A stretch of 64,000 nt of DNA, taken from assembly GCF_900095735.1 (NCBI RefSeq), contig NZ_FNLO01000001.1:728634-792633 (forward strand), given 5' to 3'. The position numbers and the translations under genes are program-made. A model generated the notes under the pieces. It did no database searches and was not told the DNA's origin. It saw only the letters and a program-made list of their open reading frames with translations. The DNA is from Chitinasiproducens palmae (lineage in GTDB: Bacteria; Pseudomonadota; Gammaproteobacteria; Burkholderiales; Burkholderiaceae). Of the stretch, positions 1-8,713 are shown one piece after another; the first letter of the stretch is position 1, and every line of letters begins with the position of its first letter.

Positions 1-2
1 CC

Positions 3-389
3 CGCCAGGTGCAGACCGTCGATGGCAGCGCCGCGGTGCACGACGCGCTGGCCACGCATTTCGGTGCAACGCAATTGCATCGCGCCTATCCAGTGGTGGA
101 CGGCGAGACGGTGTTAGGCTTCATCGATCGCCAGACCTTGCAGGGCGTTGGCGACGACGCACGACAGAGGGTGGTTCGGGACGTGCTCGCGCCGGCCGAA
201 CTCAACCTCGCGCTGCCAACCGAGACCTGCCGGCAACTCGCATCGCGGCTCGCCGCGCACGGTGTCGAACGCGCCGCTGTCGTCGACGACGTTCGGACCC
301 GGCGCTTGCTCGGAATCGTCACGCGCAGCGATCTCCTGAAACCGTCGGCCAGCCATTTCGACGACGAACACCGGCGCGAGCGCTTCTGA
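3..389 (+). CDS. CBS-domain protein, C-terminal part (5' end outside window)
   Basis: The frame is open from the first bases of the window, so the gene begins upstream. A GTG at 9 is an internal codon candidate rather than a convincing start, since no ribosome site is visible. The roughly 128 residues look like a CBS pair: two repeats each end in a hydrophobic strand followed by an acidic helix (VLGFIDRQTL and LLGIVTRSDLLK). This arrangement is common at the cytoplasmic C-terminus of ClC-type chloride channels, where it binds adenine nucleotides. The ClC assignment is inference because no membrane part is in view. The gene ends in a charged tail (DDEHRRERF). Confidence 0.6.
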   Translation, partial: RQVQTVDGSAAVHDALATHFGATQLHRAYPVVDGETVLGFIDRQTLQGVGDDARQRVVRDVLAPAELNLALPTETCRQLASRLAAHGVERAAVVDDVRTRRLLGIVTRSDLLKPSASHFDDEHRRERF

Positions 390-414
390 CCCGGCGCGCG
401 CGGCAGTTCAACTG

Positions 415-1245
415 CTATGGCAGCTTGTCCGCCGCGCGCGCGACCGCCTCCAGCGCTTCCAGCGCGACGAGCCGCTCGCGCAGGGCCGCGCGGATGTGCT
501 CGAACGCGAGACTGCCGAGCGGCAGGCGCAGCGGCGGGTTCGCCATGTCCAGAAACGGCAGCATCGCGTCCACGCTGCGCTGCAGGTCGCCGCGCAGGTC
601 GAACGTGTTCTCCTTCAATGCCCGCCACATGTCACCGGCAGGCGTGGCGTCGTAACACGGAAGCGGCCTGCCCAGATCGAGGTTCATACCGAATTGGGTG
701 CCGGTCGGACCTGGTTCGACCAGCACGAAGTCGATGCCGAACGACGCGACTTCCTGCGCCACCGCTTCGATGAAACCTTCGATTCCCCACTTGCTCGCGT
801 GGTACAGGCTGAATGCCGGATACGCAATCTGTCCGCCTTCTGACGATAACTGCACGATGCGGCCGCCGCCCTGCCGGCGAAGGTGGGGCAGCGCGGACTT
901 GATGAGCCGTATCGCACCGGTGAGATTGGTCGCCAGTTGTCGTTCGAGTTGCGTGTCGGAAACTTCCTCGGCAGCACCGAACAAGCCGTAACCGGCATTG
1001 CTCACGATCGCATCGATGCGTCCGGCGCGGGCGAACGTCGCATCGATCGTCGCCGCGACGGCGGCCGCGTCCGTCATGTCCAGTTTCAAGACGACGAGTC
1101 GCTCGCCGTGCCGGACGCACAGATCGTCCAGCGCTCCGTCGCGACGTATCGTGGCGAAAACGCGATCGCCGCGCGCGAGCAAGCGCTCCGTGAGTACGCG
1201 CCCGAAACCGGCCGAGGTGCCGGTGATAAACCAATTCTTGCTCAT
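415..1245 (-). CDS. SDR-family oxidoreductase
   Basis: This is a classical short-chain dehydrogenase/reductase of 276 residues. The Rossmann nucleotide loop TGTSAGFG is at residues 8-15, the structural NAG motif (SNAGYG) follows, and the catalytic Ser plus Tyr148-x3-Lys152 (YHASK) are present. The ATG at 1245 is chosen because it places the glycine loop at the usual distance from the N-terminus; the open frame extends much further upstream as low-quality sequence. It is cytoplasmic and NAD(P)-dependent, with unknown substrate. It lies back to back with a LysR regulator, the usual arrangement for a regulator and its target. Confidence 0.85.
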   Translation of the reverse strand: MSKNWFITGTSAGFGRVLTERLLARGDRVFATIRRDGALDDLCVRHGERLVVLKLDMTDAAAVAATIDATFARAGRIDAIVSNAGYGLFGAAEEVSDTQLERQLATNLTGAIRLIKSALPHLRRQGGGRIVQLSSEGGQIAYPAFSLYHASKWGIEGFIEAVAQEVASFGIDFVLVEPGPTGTQFGMNLDLGRPLPCYDATPAGDMWRALKENTFDLRGDLQRSVDAMLPFLDMANPPLRLPLGSLAFEHIRAALRERLVALEALEAVARAADKLP

Positions 1246-1357
1246 GTCGCTCCTGCGGTCGGCCTTGGAGAGTACGATCCTAGGCTTGCGCCAGCGCCGC
1301 CGGAAGTCCCGCCAGTCGGCATGACGTGTTGAAACGTGCACACCAATCGGTCTCGCC

Positions 1358-2248
1358 ATGCCTCGTCCCACGCTGCACGATCTCCACGCCTTCGCCGCTG
1401 TCGCCACGCAGCGGAGCTTCCGCCGTGCCGCCGATCTGATCGGCGTGTCACGCTCGTCGTTGAGCCACGCGATGCGTGGCCTGGAAGCCGACCTGGGGCT
1501 CCGGCTGCTCAACCGCACGACGCGCAGCGTTTCATTGACACCCGAAGGCCAGCGCCTGCTGGCCCGGTTGGCGCCACTGCTGGCCGATCTCGACGCGGCC
1601 CTCGGCGACGCCAGCGCCGCCGCCGGCCAGCCTTCCGGCACGCTGCGCGTCAATGGCAATGAGGCGGCCATTCGCATGCTGCTGCAGACCGTGATCCCGG
1701 TGTACCTGTCGCGTTATCCGGCTGTCGAAGTGGACCTGGTCGCGCAGGGCCAGTTCGTCGATATCGTGGCCGATGGCTTCGACGCGGGCGTGCGTCTCGC
1801 CGAAGCCGTGCCGAAGGACATGATCGCGGTCCCGCTCGGCGGCGACGTCCGCTTCCTGGCGGTCGCTTCGCCGGCCTACCTCGCCAGGCACCCGCCCCCG
1901 GCCACCCCGGACGGACTCCTGTCGCACCGCTGCATCCGGCAGCGCCTGCCGAGCGGCAAGCGATATCGCTGGGAGTTCGAGCGGCAGGGCGAGACCCGCG
2001 CAATCGACGTGAACGGTGCATTGACGCTCGACAACAGCCAGTTGATGGTCGAGGCAGCCGCCGATGGACTCGGCATCGCCTACGTCCCTGAGCCGTATGC
2101 GCGGCGGCTCCTGGACGCTGGCGCGTTGCTCACCGTATGCGAAGCGTGGTGCAGCCCGACCGATGGCCTGCGTCTCTACTATCCAGCCAACCGGCATGTG
2201 CCGCCGGCATTGCGGGCATTGATCGATCTGGTGCGGTCGGCTCGGTAA
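1358..2248 (+). CDS. LysR-family transcriptional regulator
   Basis: This is a 296-residue LysR protein. The N-terminal winged helix-turn-helix (HAFAAVATQRSFRRAADLIGVS, about residues 6-30) is followed by the typical linker helix and a periplasmic-binding-like effector domain. It is divergent from the SDR gene with 112 bp between starts, so it probably regulates that gene and itself. The SRSSLSH-AMRGLEADLGLRLLNRTTRSV block is typical of LysR proteins that control dehydrogenases or efflux. The effector is unknown. Confidence 0.9.
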   Translation: MPRPTLHDLHAFAAVATQRSFRRAADLIGVSRSSLSHAMRGLEADLGLRLLNRTTRSVSLTPEGQRLLARLAPLLADLDAALGDASAAAGQPSGTLRVNGNEAAIRMLLQTVIPVYLSRYPAVEVDLVAQGQFVDIVADGFDAGVRLAEAVPKDMIAVPLGGDVRFLAVASPAYLARHPPPATPDGLLSHRCIRQRLPSGKRYRWEFERQGETRAIDVNGALTLDNSQLMVEAAADGLGIAYVPEPYARRLLDAGALLTVCEAWCSPTDGLRLYYPANRHVPPALRALIDLVRSAR

Positions 2249-2614
2249 TCGCAATGCCGCGCGCGGACGGCACGCGGCGCCTTCGTCGGCCGTAGGCGGC
2301 GCGCCACGCCTGGCGGGTCGGCAGGCAGGCGGGCAAGTGCGCCGCCTGGGGGGAACGAGGCAGCGCGAAGGATGACGTCGAAGGCCGTAGAATGCAGCGA
2401 GGCACACGGACCGTCGCGATGCCTGCACGCCGTCTCCGCAAGAACGAGGGCTGCGAACGAACCAGTCTGTGAAACAGAGCGGCGGTCCGCCATGCCAGCC
2501 TCGCGGCAAGCACCGCCAGCGGTCACCTTTCGCGCGGCGCATCGACGACGCCGCATCTGGCGCGCGGCGCCGGGCGCCCGCGCACCGGCTGCCGGACGAC
2601 TATACGAGTACAGC
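2249..2614. other. Non-coding gap between LysR and EEP-family gene
   Basis: About 366 bp of GC-rich sequence. Open frames run through it, but they are upstream extensions or antisense shadows with Arg/Ala/Pro-rich translations. I see no RNA gene, strong hairpin or repeat. Confidence 0.5.
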
Positions 2615-3493
2615 ATGATTCTGATCAACTGGAACATCCAGTGGGGTCGCGGCGCCGACGGCCGGGTCGATCTCGCGCGCACGATCGAGCACGCGCGGCG
2701 TCTCGCCGACTTCGATGTGCTATGCCTGCAGGAGGTGTCCCGAGGCTTCGACGTACCCGAAACCCTCGGCGGCCTGCCTGGTGGCCCGTCGCGAGACCAG
2801 TTCGACGAGTTGCGCGCACTGCTGCCCGGCTTCGAGGTTGTCGAAGGCATCGCACTTGATCTGCCGGGACGCGACGCGGAACACCGCCGACGTCAGTTTG
2901 GCGTCGCCATCGTCAGTCGCTTGCCGGTGAAGGAAGTCGTGCGCCTGAGCCTGCCACGCCCGCCGGATGGTGAGATCGAGACCATGCAGCGCCTGGCGCT
3001 GGAAGCGGTGCTCGAAACGCAGGATGGCCTGCTGCGCGTGGTCACGACCCATCTCGAATATCGTTCCGCGCGGCAGCGGCTGGCGCAGGTCGATGCGATC
3101 CGCACGCATCATGCCGAGGCCTGCGCGCTGCCCACCGCCGCCGACACCCAAGCCGCGTTCGCCGGCGCGCCGGGCGTTGAACGCACCGTAATCTGCGGCG
3201 ACTTCAACACCCGGCTCGGCGAAGCACCGTACGCCACCATGCTCGCACCACTTGGCGGGGAAGCCGGTTTCGTCGACGCCTGGTCGGAGGCGAACGCCGG
3301 ACGACAGCGCGCGCCGACCGTGGGTTGCTTCGACCGCGAGCAATGGCCCGACGGATCGTTCTGCTGCGACTACGTTTTCCTGAGTTTCAGTATGCTGCCT
3401 CGGCTCATCGCCTGTGACGTCGACCCGAACAGCGACGCGTCGGACCATCAGCCGATGGTGCTCCACCTGAACGATGGCCATGCACGCGGCTAA
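2615..3493 (+). CDS. Endonuclease/exonuclease/phosphatase-family protein
   Basis: A 292-residue protein of the EEP (DNase I-like) fold. Metal and catalytic motifs appear in order: N in the first strand (NWNIQWG), the metal-binding Glu in LCLQEV, a His in TTHLEYRS, the GDFNTR block and the C-terminal SDHQPM motif. The ATG at 2615 is used because it places NWNIQWG at the N-terminus; the frame upstream is unsupported. No signal peptide or membrane segment is seen, so it is probably cytoplasmic. Substrate (DNA, phosphodiester or phospholipid) is not determined. Confidence 0.8.
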   Translation: MILINWNIQWGRGADGRVDLARTIEHARRLADFDVLCLQEVSRGFDVPETLGGLPGGPSRDQFDELRALLPGFEVVEGIALDLPGRDAEHRRRQFGVAIVSRLPVKEVVRLSLPRPPDGEIETMQRLALEAVLETQDGLLRVVTTHLEYRSARQRLAQVDAIRTHHAEACALPTAADTQAAFAGAPGVERTVICGDFNTRLGEAPYATMLAPLGGEAGFVDAWSEANAGRQRAPTVGCFDREQWPDGSFCCDYVFLSFSMLPRLIACDVDPNSDASDHQPMVLHLNDGHARG

Positions 3494-3740
3494 ACCGCGC
3501 CCGCTCGCACGCGCCTCCGTGGACCAGCGGCGCTGGTCTGGCGCATCCGTTCCGTTGGCTCAGTGCGGGCCGCTGCGCGCCTGCCGTGCCTGCTTGGCAA
3601 TGGCTACCGTGCACACCACCGCTGACCGTCCTGAGCGGCCCGCATCGCTGCCACCACGTCCGGCAAGGCAGAACGTGTCCCGCGCTCGGCGGTGCGCTGC
3701 GTGCCGCCGAACCGCCGCCGAACCGCTGCCTTAGTCGTGA

Positions 3741-4832
3741 ATGAATCGAATGGCGATTGTTGAAGCGGCATTGGCGTCGGTGCTCACGCTATGGGGAGTG
3801 TTGGCCCTGCACGTGCGCGCACCGCTCGGCAGGCATGTCAGCCGCGTGTTCATCGGCTTGCTGGTGCTCAGTGCAACGCTGTTCGTCACGACGCGTTTGT
3901 TCGACTCGCCAATGCGAGTGGCCGGTGCCGGCTTGTTTGCGCTCGCCGTCACGCCGCTGCTGGCATGGTGGTGCACGTTGCGCCCCTCCAACGCACGCGA
4001 CTGGCTGCCGGAGGTGTCGAGGCTGCTGTCCTCGGTCCGCGAAGGGCGCATCGTCACGCTGCACAACGTGCGGCACTTCGCTTGGTATGGCACGGGCCTG
4101 GACGACGACTGCATCGAACGCTGGGAAACCCGCCGCTACGACCTTGATAGGCTGTGCAGCGTCGACCTTCTGCTTTCAAGCTGGGGGCGGCCGGCAATTG
4201 CACATGTAATGGTTTCGTTTGGCTTTGCAGACGGCCGGCATCTGGCGTTTTCGGTCGAAATCCGCCGCAAACGCGGCGACCGCTTTTCCGAGCTGGGCGG
4301 GTTCTTCCGACAGTACGAACGCTGTATCGTTGCGGCGGACGAGGACGACATCGTCAAGGTGCGCACGAACCTGCGCGGAGAGGAAGGCGAGCTGTTTCGC
4401 GTGAAGATGACGCCCACGGCGCGCGTATCGCTGCTCGAAGCGTATCTTGAAGAAGCGAACCGGCTGCGTGACAGACCGCGTTTCTACAATACGTTGACGG
4501 CCAACTGCACGACACTGGTGTTCCAGATGGCACGACGCATCGTGCCTGGGTTGCCGCTGGACTACCGGCTCCTTGCCACCGGTTATCTGCCCGACTATCT
4601 GGCCCGCATCGGTGCATTGAGCGGCACGCACGACATGGCGACCTATCGTCGCTTGGGGCGCTTTACCGAGCGCGCCCGCGCTTCACGGCCCGACCTGTCA
4701 CACGACCTGTCACACGACCCTTCACACGACCTTTCACCCGACCCGTCGCGCAGCTTCTCCCGCGACATCAGACGCGGCGTGCCGGGCGTCGCCGATGGCA
4801 GCGACGAGACGGCGCTTGCGCTGCCGCGTTGA
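3741..4832 (+). CDS. DUF4105 (Lnb N-terminal domain-like) membrane protein
   Basis: A 363-residue protein with three N-terminal hydrophobic segments (about residues 5-24, 34-52 and 58-77) and a soluble domain resembling DUF4105. That domain has HNVRHFAWYG, WGRPAIAHVMVSF and a conserved-looking Cys in NTLTANCTTLVF. DUF4105 proteins are linked to NlpC/P60-like or lipoprotein-modifying folds, but the reaction here is unknown. The C-terminus carries five imperfect 4-residue repeats (DLSH, DLSH, DPSH, DLSP, DPSR) encoded by a 12-bp tandem repeat. It is monocistronic and ends 95 bp before the next LysR gene. Confidence 0.75.
   Translation: MNRMAIVEAALASVLTLWGVLALHVRAPLGRHVSRVFIGLLVLSATLFVTTRLFDSPMRVAGAGLFALAVTPLLAWWCTLRPSNARDWLPEVSRLLSSVREGRIVTLHNVRHFAWYGTGLDDDCIERWETRRYDLDRLCSVDLLLSSWGRPAIAHVMVSFGFADGRHLAFSVEIRRKRGDRFSELGGFFRQYERCIVAADEDDIVKVRTNLRGEEGELFRVKMTPTARVSLLEAYLEEANRLRDRPRFYNTLTANCTTLVFQMARRIVPGLPLDYRLLATGYLPDYLARIGALSGTHDMATYRRLGRFTERARASRPDLSHDLSHDPSHDLSPDPSRSFSRDIRRGVPGVADGSDETALALPR
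4691..4750 (+). repeat. 12-bp in-frame tandem repeat, five units
   Basis: Units of the form CGACCTGTCACA occur five times, the first two identical and the rest degenerating. Each unit encodes four residues (DxSx) in the C-terminal tail of the DUF4105 protein, so copy-number change would alter tail length without breaking the frame. Confidence 0.8.
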
Positions 4833-4927
4833 AGACGCGCGGCGCGGGAATGACGGCGCCGGCGCGTTACAATCCCTCACCCTGGCCCGCCACAGATCGC
4901 GGGCTCCATGCATCGGCCACTTGTCGA

Positions 4928-5875
4928 ATGAAGCGTTACACGATCGCCCAGCTCGAAGCGTTCCTCGCCGTGGTCGAAAGTGGCTCGTTCAGAGTCGCCG
5001 CCGAACGGCTGGGCGTGACCCAGCCTTCGATCTCGCTGCGCATTCGTGAACTGGAATCGGCGTTGGGCACCGGCTTGCTCGAGCGTGGCAAGGGCGGCGT
5101 GCGCTGCACGGAAGCGGGCCTGCTCGCGCGGCAGTATGCAGAGCGCAGCATCGAAGTGCTCGACGAGATGGAACGGCGTCTGAGCAGTGGCGACCCGCTC
5201 TCCGGTTCGCTGCGTCTCGGCGCCTCGAACACCTTCGCGCTCAGTTGCCTGCCGGCGCTGCTCCGCACGCTGGAAGCGCGGCATCCCCGCCTGCGGGTCG
5301 AACTGACGATCAGCAACAGCAGTACGCTGCGCAGCCTGCTCGATGCCCAGCAACTGGATATTGCGTTCCTCGTCGATGCGCTGGCCGGACCGCACTTCGT
5401 CGTCGAGCCGCTGGCCGCGTGCGATATCGCCTGGTTTTCACGGCGAGGCATGCTCGACCCACAACAGCCATTGACACCCCGCGAGGCCCGCGATCACCGC
5501 ATCGTGACGATGCCGGCGCCCTCGCCGATCCACGCAGTGATCTCACAATGGTTTGCGCACGCGCACGTGCCGTTGCCCACGCTGGATATCTGCAACGACA
5601 TGGCGACGCTGGTCAGGCTGGTCAAGCTGGGGGTGGCCATCGCAGTCGTGCCCGCCTGCCTGCTGGCGGACGAACTGAGCAGCGGCGAGGTCGAGCGGCA
5701 TCATGCCGTGCCGACGCTTGCGCAGTGGACCATCTACGCGGCGTCGCACATCGGTGCCAGAGGCCGCGCCAACGAAATCATTATCGAGATTGCGCGTGCA
5801 GTGATCGCCGACTCGCCGCTCGCCCCGGCGCCCGCCACGCGGGTGATATTGCCGAGCGCCACTGCACGGCGCTAA
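4928..5875 (+). CDS. LysR-family transcriptional regulator
   Basis: A 315-residue LysR protein. The helix-turn-helix is at about residues 4-30 (LEAFLAVVESGSFRVAAERL, then GVTQPSISLRIRELE). The effector domain starts near residue 90. The ATG at 4928 is chosen because the HTH begins right after it; the open frame extends to 4829 without a better start. It is convergent with the downstream MFS gene. The MFS/amidohydrolase unit is the nearest catabolic operon, and a T-N11-A type dyad lies upstream of that operon, so regulation of it is plausible but not shown. Confidence 0.88.
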   Translation: MKRYTIAQLEAFLAVVESGSFRVAAERLGVTQPSISLRIRELESALGTGLLERGKGGVRCTEAGLLARQYAERSIEVLDEMERRLSSGDPLSGSLRLGASNTFALSCLPALLRTLEARHPRLRVELTISNSSTLRSLLDAQQLDIAFLVDALAGPHFVVEPLAACDIAWFSRRGMLDPQQPLTPREARDHRIVTMPAPSPIHAVISQWFAHAHVPLPTLDICNDMATLVRLVKLGVAIAVVPACLLADELSSGEVERHHAVPTLAQWTIYAASHIGARGRANEIIIEIARAVIADSPLAPAPATRVILPSATARR

Positions 5876-6013
5876 GGCGACAGCCAGGCTACCGGAAGGC
5901 AACAGGCAGGCAACAGGCAGGCAACAACAGGCAGGCAACCCGAAGCGCAAGCGCACCCGCCTCGGCCGGCACGCGTCGCCCAATCGCCGCACGAACGAAG
6001 CCGTGGCGCACTG

Positions 6014-7315
6014 TCAGCCAGCGGCCCGGCGACTGCGTTGTCCAACGAGATGCAAGGGCAGCACCAGCACGACGGTGACGGTCAGCACTACGGCCATCAC
6101 CACCAATCCCGCAGTGAAACTGCCGGTCCGCTCCTTCGCCCAGCCGATCACGTAGGGACCGGCGAAACCGCCCAGCGCGGCAATGCAGTTGATGTAGGCG
6201 AAGCCAGCCGCCGCGCCGATACCGGTCATGATGCGGCCGGGAATCGCCCAGAAGATCGCACGCGCGGCGGTCACGCCGATCAGCGCGATGGTCAAGCCGA
6301 CCATCGACGCCGACACGCCGTGCGCGAATACCGAGCAGGCCAGACCGATGGCACCGACCGCACAGCTGGCCGCCAAGTTGCCAAGTGCGTTACCGCTGCG
6401 GTCGGATCGGCGTGCCCAGAGCAGCATGCCGACGCTTGCAAATGCGTAGGGAATCGCCGAGACCAGGCCGATTTCCAGCGGCGTCGACAGGAATTGCTTG
6501 AGGATTTGCGGCAACCAGATGCCGACGCCATACGAACCGACGGTGAAGCCGAACTGGATCAGGGCCAACAGGTGCACGCGCGGATCGCGCAATGCCGCGC
6601 CGAAGTCCTTGCGCGGCTTCTCGCGCTGTTCGCTGGCAAGCATGCGCTGGATCAGTTCCCGCTCGTCGGGCGTGAGCCACCGCGCCTTGGCCGGACTATC
6701 GGCCAGCACGTACAGCGCCCAGATGCCAACCAGTGCCGTCGGCGTTCCTTCCAGGACGAACATCCACTTCCAGCCGCTCATGCCAAGCCATCCATCGAGG
6801 TACAGCAGCGAACCCGAGAGCGGACCGCCGATCAACGAGGAGAGCGGGATGGCCAACAGGAACCACGCAAGTATGCTGGTGCGATACTTCGCCGGGAACC
6901 AGCTCGACAGGAAGAAGGTCACGCCGGGGAAGAAACCGGCTTCGGACATGCCCAGCAGGACGCGCGCCCCGTAATAGCTGTACGGGCCGACGACAAAGGC
7001 CATCAATGCAGAAAGCAGGCCCCAGGTAATCATGATGCGCGCCAGCCAAAGACGCGCACCCACCCGAAACAGCATCACGTTGCTGGGAATCTCGCAGATG
7101 CAATATGCGACGAAGAACAGGCCTGCGCCCAGACCGAACTGGCTGGCGGTCAGACCCAGCTCGCGGTTCATCGTCAGCGCCGCGAAACCGATGTTGCTTC
7201 GGTCCAGATAGTTCAGCAGATAGCCGACGATCAGCATGGGCAGGAAGCGCCAGGCGACCTTGCGGATGACAGCCTGTTCGGCTTGCTGCTGCGGGTCCTC
7301 GATATGTTCTCGCAT
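6014..7315 (-). CDS. MFS transporter, anion:cation symporter type
   Basis: A 433-residue 12-helix major facilitator. The N-terminal LNYLDRSNIGFA motif, the GLSEAGFFPG-like motif (GMSEAGFFPGVTFFLSSWFP) and the loop 2-3 region match the ACS family, which takes up carboxylates, tartrate, phthalate and similar organic anions. The ATG at 7315 has a strong Shine-Dalgarno sequence (CTGGAGGAGACG) and so is preferred over upstream starts. The gene lies 74 bp downstream of an amidohydrolase on the same strand, suggesting import and hydrolysis of the same compound. Confidence 0.88.
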   Translation of the reverse strand: MREHIEDPQQQAEQAVIRKVAWRFLPMLIVGYLLNYLDRSNIGFAALTMNRELGLTASQFGLGAGLFFVAYCICEIPSNVMLFRVGARLWLARIMITWGLLSALMAFVVGPYSYYGARVLLGMSEAGFFPGVTFFLSSWFPAKYRTSILAWFLLAIPLSSLIGGPLSGSLLYLDGWLGMSGWKWMFVLEGTPTALVGIWALYVLADSPAKARWLTPDERELIQRMLASEQREKPRKDFGAALRDPRVHLLALIQFGFTVGSYGVGIWLPQILKQFLSTPLEIGLVSAIPYAFASVGMLLWARRSDRSGNALGNLAASCAVGAIGLACSVFAHGVSASMVGLTIALIGVTAARAIFWAIPGRIMTGIGAAAGFAYINCIAALGGFAGPYVIGWAKERTGSFTAGLVVMAVVLTVTVVLVLPLHLVGQRSRRAAG

Positions 7316-7389
7316 CGTCTCCTCCAGAATTCGTTCTTTTTTGATAGCGACTGCGGCGCGCGGGCTCGGGGGCCGCATGAGCGCCGACT

Positions 7390-8241
7390 TCAGAACCCGA
7401 ACAGCGCGCGCGGCGTGTCGCGCAGAATGGTGGTGCGGTCGGCTATGTCCGGCACCCACGCTTCAAGGTCGGACAGGCATTGCGCATAGCGCTGGCCTTC
7501 CTCATGCGAAACCCAGGGCCAGTCGCTGCCCCACACCAAGCGCTGCGCGCCGCCCGCGGCCAGCAAGGCGCGCGCATAGTCGGCAGCGGGCGCGCCGCCC
7601 AACCGATAGGGCGCCGACAGCTTCACCCAGGTGCCGCCACCCGCCAGCGCGTCGAGCAGGGCCCGGAAGCCCGCGCCTTGCGTCCCGCTCCGTGGCTCTG
7701 GCGCGCCAAAATGGTCGACGACCACGTTGGCGCCGCTGCGGCGAATCGTTGGCAGCAACCAGGCGAGCTTTTCCCCTTCGACATACAGTTCGACGTGCAG
7801 GCCGGCGTCCCTGGCGCGCGTGAACAGCCGTTGATATTCCGCTCCGGCGGCATCCGGTAACGTGTCGCGTCGAAACCAGTTCAGACGCACCCCGCGTATG
7901 CCGCTCGCGTACAGCGCGGCCATTTCGGCTTCCGCGATATCCGGCGAGACGATCGCAGTGCCGCGCAGTTGCTCTGGATAACGCGACAACGCATCGAGCA
8001 GCAGGCTGTTGTCCGTGCCGTAGAAGCTCGGCTGCGTCAGGACGCCGTGTGATAACCCGTTCAGCGCCAGCAGCGCGAGAAAGTCCTCGACGTGAATATC
8101 GTGCTTGGGCTCGGAGTGGCGGTCGGCCACCAGCGCATGGCGCGTGGTCATGATGTGCGCGTGGCAGTCCACGCGACCTACCTCGCTGGCGCCGGTGAAC
8201 GTCGGCGTCACTCCGGGCTGCCCAGCCTGTGTATGCGGCAT
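7390..8241 (-). CDS. Amidohydrolase-family (amidohydrolase_2) metal-dependent hydrolase
   Basis: A 283-residue TIM-barrel hydrolase. The metal-binding HxH sits near the N-terminus (VDCHAHIM), further histidines occur in VDHFG, and the C-terminal Asp is in WGSDWPW. This is the pattern of the PF04909 group, which includes 2-pyrone-4,6-dicarboxylate hydrolase and sugar lactonases. It is first in a two-gene leftward unit with the ACS-type MFS transporter, so an imported lactone or aromatic dicarboxylate is the likely substrate. The exact substrate cannot be read from sequence. Confidence 0.8.
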   Translation of the reverse strand: MPHTQAGQPGVTPTFTGASEVGRVDCHAHIMTTRHALVADRHSEPKHDIHVEDFLALLALNGLSHGVLTQPSFYGTDNSLLLDALSRYPEQLRGTAIVSPDIAEAEMAALYASGIRGVRLNWFRRDTLPDAAGAEYQRLFTRARDAGLHVELYVEGEKLAWLLPTIRRSGANVVVDHFGAPEPRSGTQGAGFRALLDALAGGGTWVKLSAPYRLGGAPAADYARALLAAGGAQRLVWGSDWPWVSHEEGQRYAQCLSDLEAWVPDIADRTTILRDTPRALFGF

Positions 8242-8382
8242 CTACCCTGCTCTCCTTTTCGACATGTCGGCGCGTCGCGATACGTTCAAGGCGCCCGAAT
8301 ATGCGAGATGCACGACCGGGACACGCACTGTCAGCCGCACCGGTGCGCATGCATCACTGCGACGCCGAATCTACGCACCGTG

Positions 8383-8398
8383 ATTCGATTTGTCTAAT
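8383..8398. promoter_or_regulatory. Candidate LysR-type box upstream of the amidohydrolase gene
   Basis: ATTCGATTTGTCTAAT forms an interrupted dyad (ATT-N-GA-N4-TC-N-AAT), the general T-N11-A architecture of LysR sites. It lies about 145 bp upstream of the amidohydrolase start. The call rests on shape only. Confidence 0.35.
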
Positions 8399-8409
8399 TG
8401 GAAGTTCGG

Positions 8410-8432
8410 TGGAAAAACGATGAGTTTTTCCA
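8410..8432. promoter_or_regulatory. Perfect 9-bp inverted repeat
   Basis: TGGAAAAAC and GTTTTTCCA flank a 5-nt GATGA loop. It lies in the leader/promoter region upstream of the amidohydrolase and downstream of no rightward gene. It may be an operator or an RNA hairpin. Confidence 0.45.
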
Positions 8433-8548
8433 ATATGCCGCGCGGTAGCACGCGTGCAGCGTCTCGGCGCATCCGTAGCGACGTCGGCAAGCCAGGCGCC
8501 GCCGTTCCTAGACGATCGCGGGATCGACGGCGCGGGCCTGCCCAACAG

Positions 8549-8626
8549 ACCGCAACAAGCGACCGCAACAAGCGACCGCAACAAGCGACCGCAACAAGCG
8601 ACCGCAACAAGCGACCGCAACAAGCG
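8549..8626. repeat. 13-bp perfect tandem repeat, six copies
   Basis: The unit ACCGCAACAAGCG is repeated six times without mismatch, then decays into ACGGCGATAGCG. It is in the gap between the amidohydrolase and the PIG-L gene. A 13-bp unit is not a multiple of three and no credible gene crosses it. The rest of the 8242-8713 gap shows no RNA gene. Confidence 0.9.
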
Positions 8627-8713
8627 ACGGCGATAGCGTAAGCTCACCGTGTTCCGGGCAGCGCGCTCACATCAGCCCGGGCGCGGATTGCTCCGCGCTG
8701 CCGTCGCGCTCGC

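Noticed and set aside
5897-5940. Short (AGGCAACAGGC)-type repeat between LysR and the MFS gene
   Set aside because: It has only about three imperfect units in a convergent gap, with no stem or T-tract, so it is too weak to call a feature.
8549-8626. Possible CRISPR array
   Set aside because: The copies are contiguous without spacers and only 13 bp long. The same applies to the 16-bp repeat at 53140-53219.
8390-8641. Small frames across the 13-bp repeat encoding Arg/Asn/Thr/Gln repeats
   Set aside because: The unit length is not divisible by three, no ribosome site is present and no family is recognised, so the repeat is treated as non-coding.
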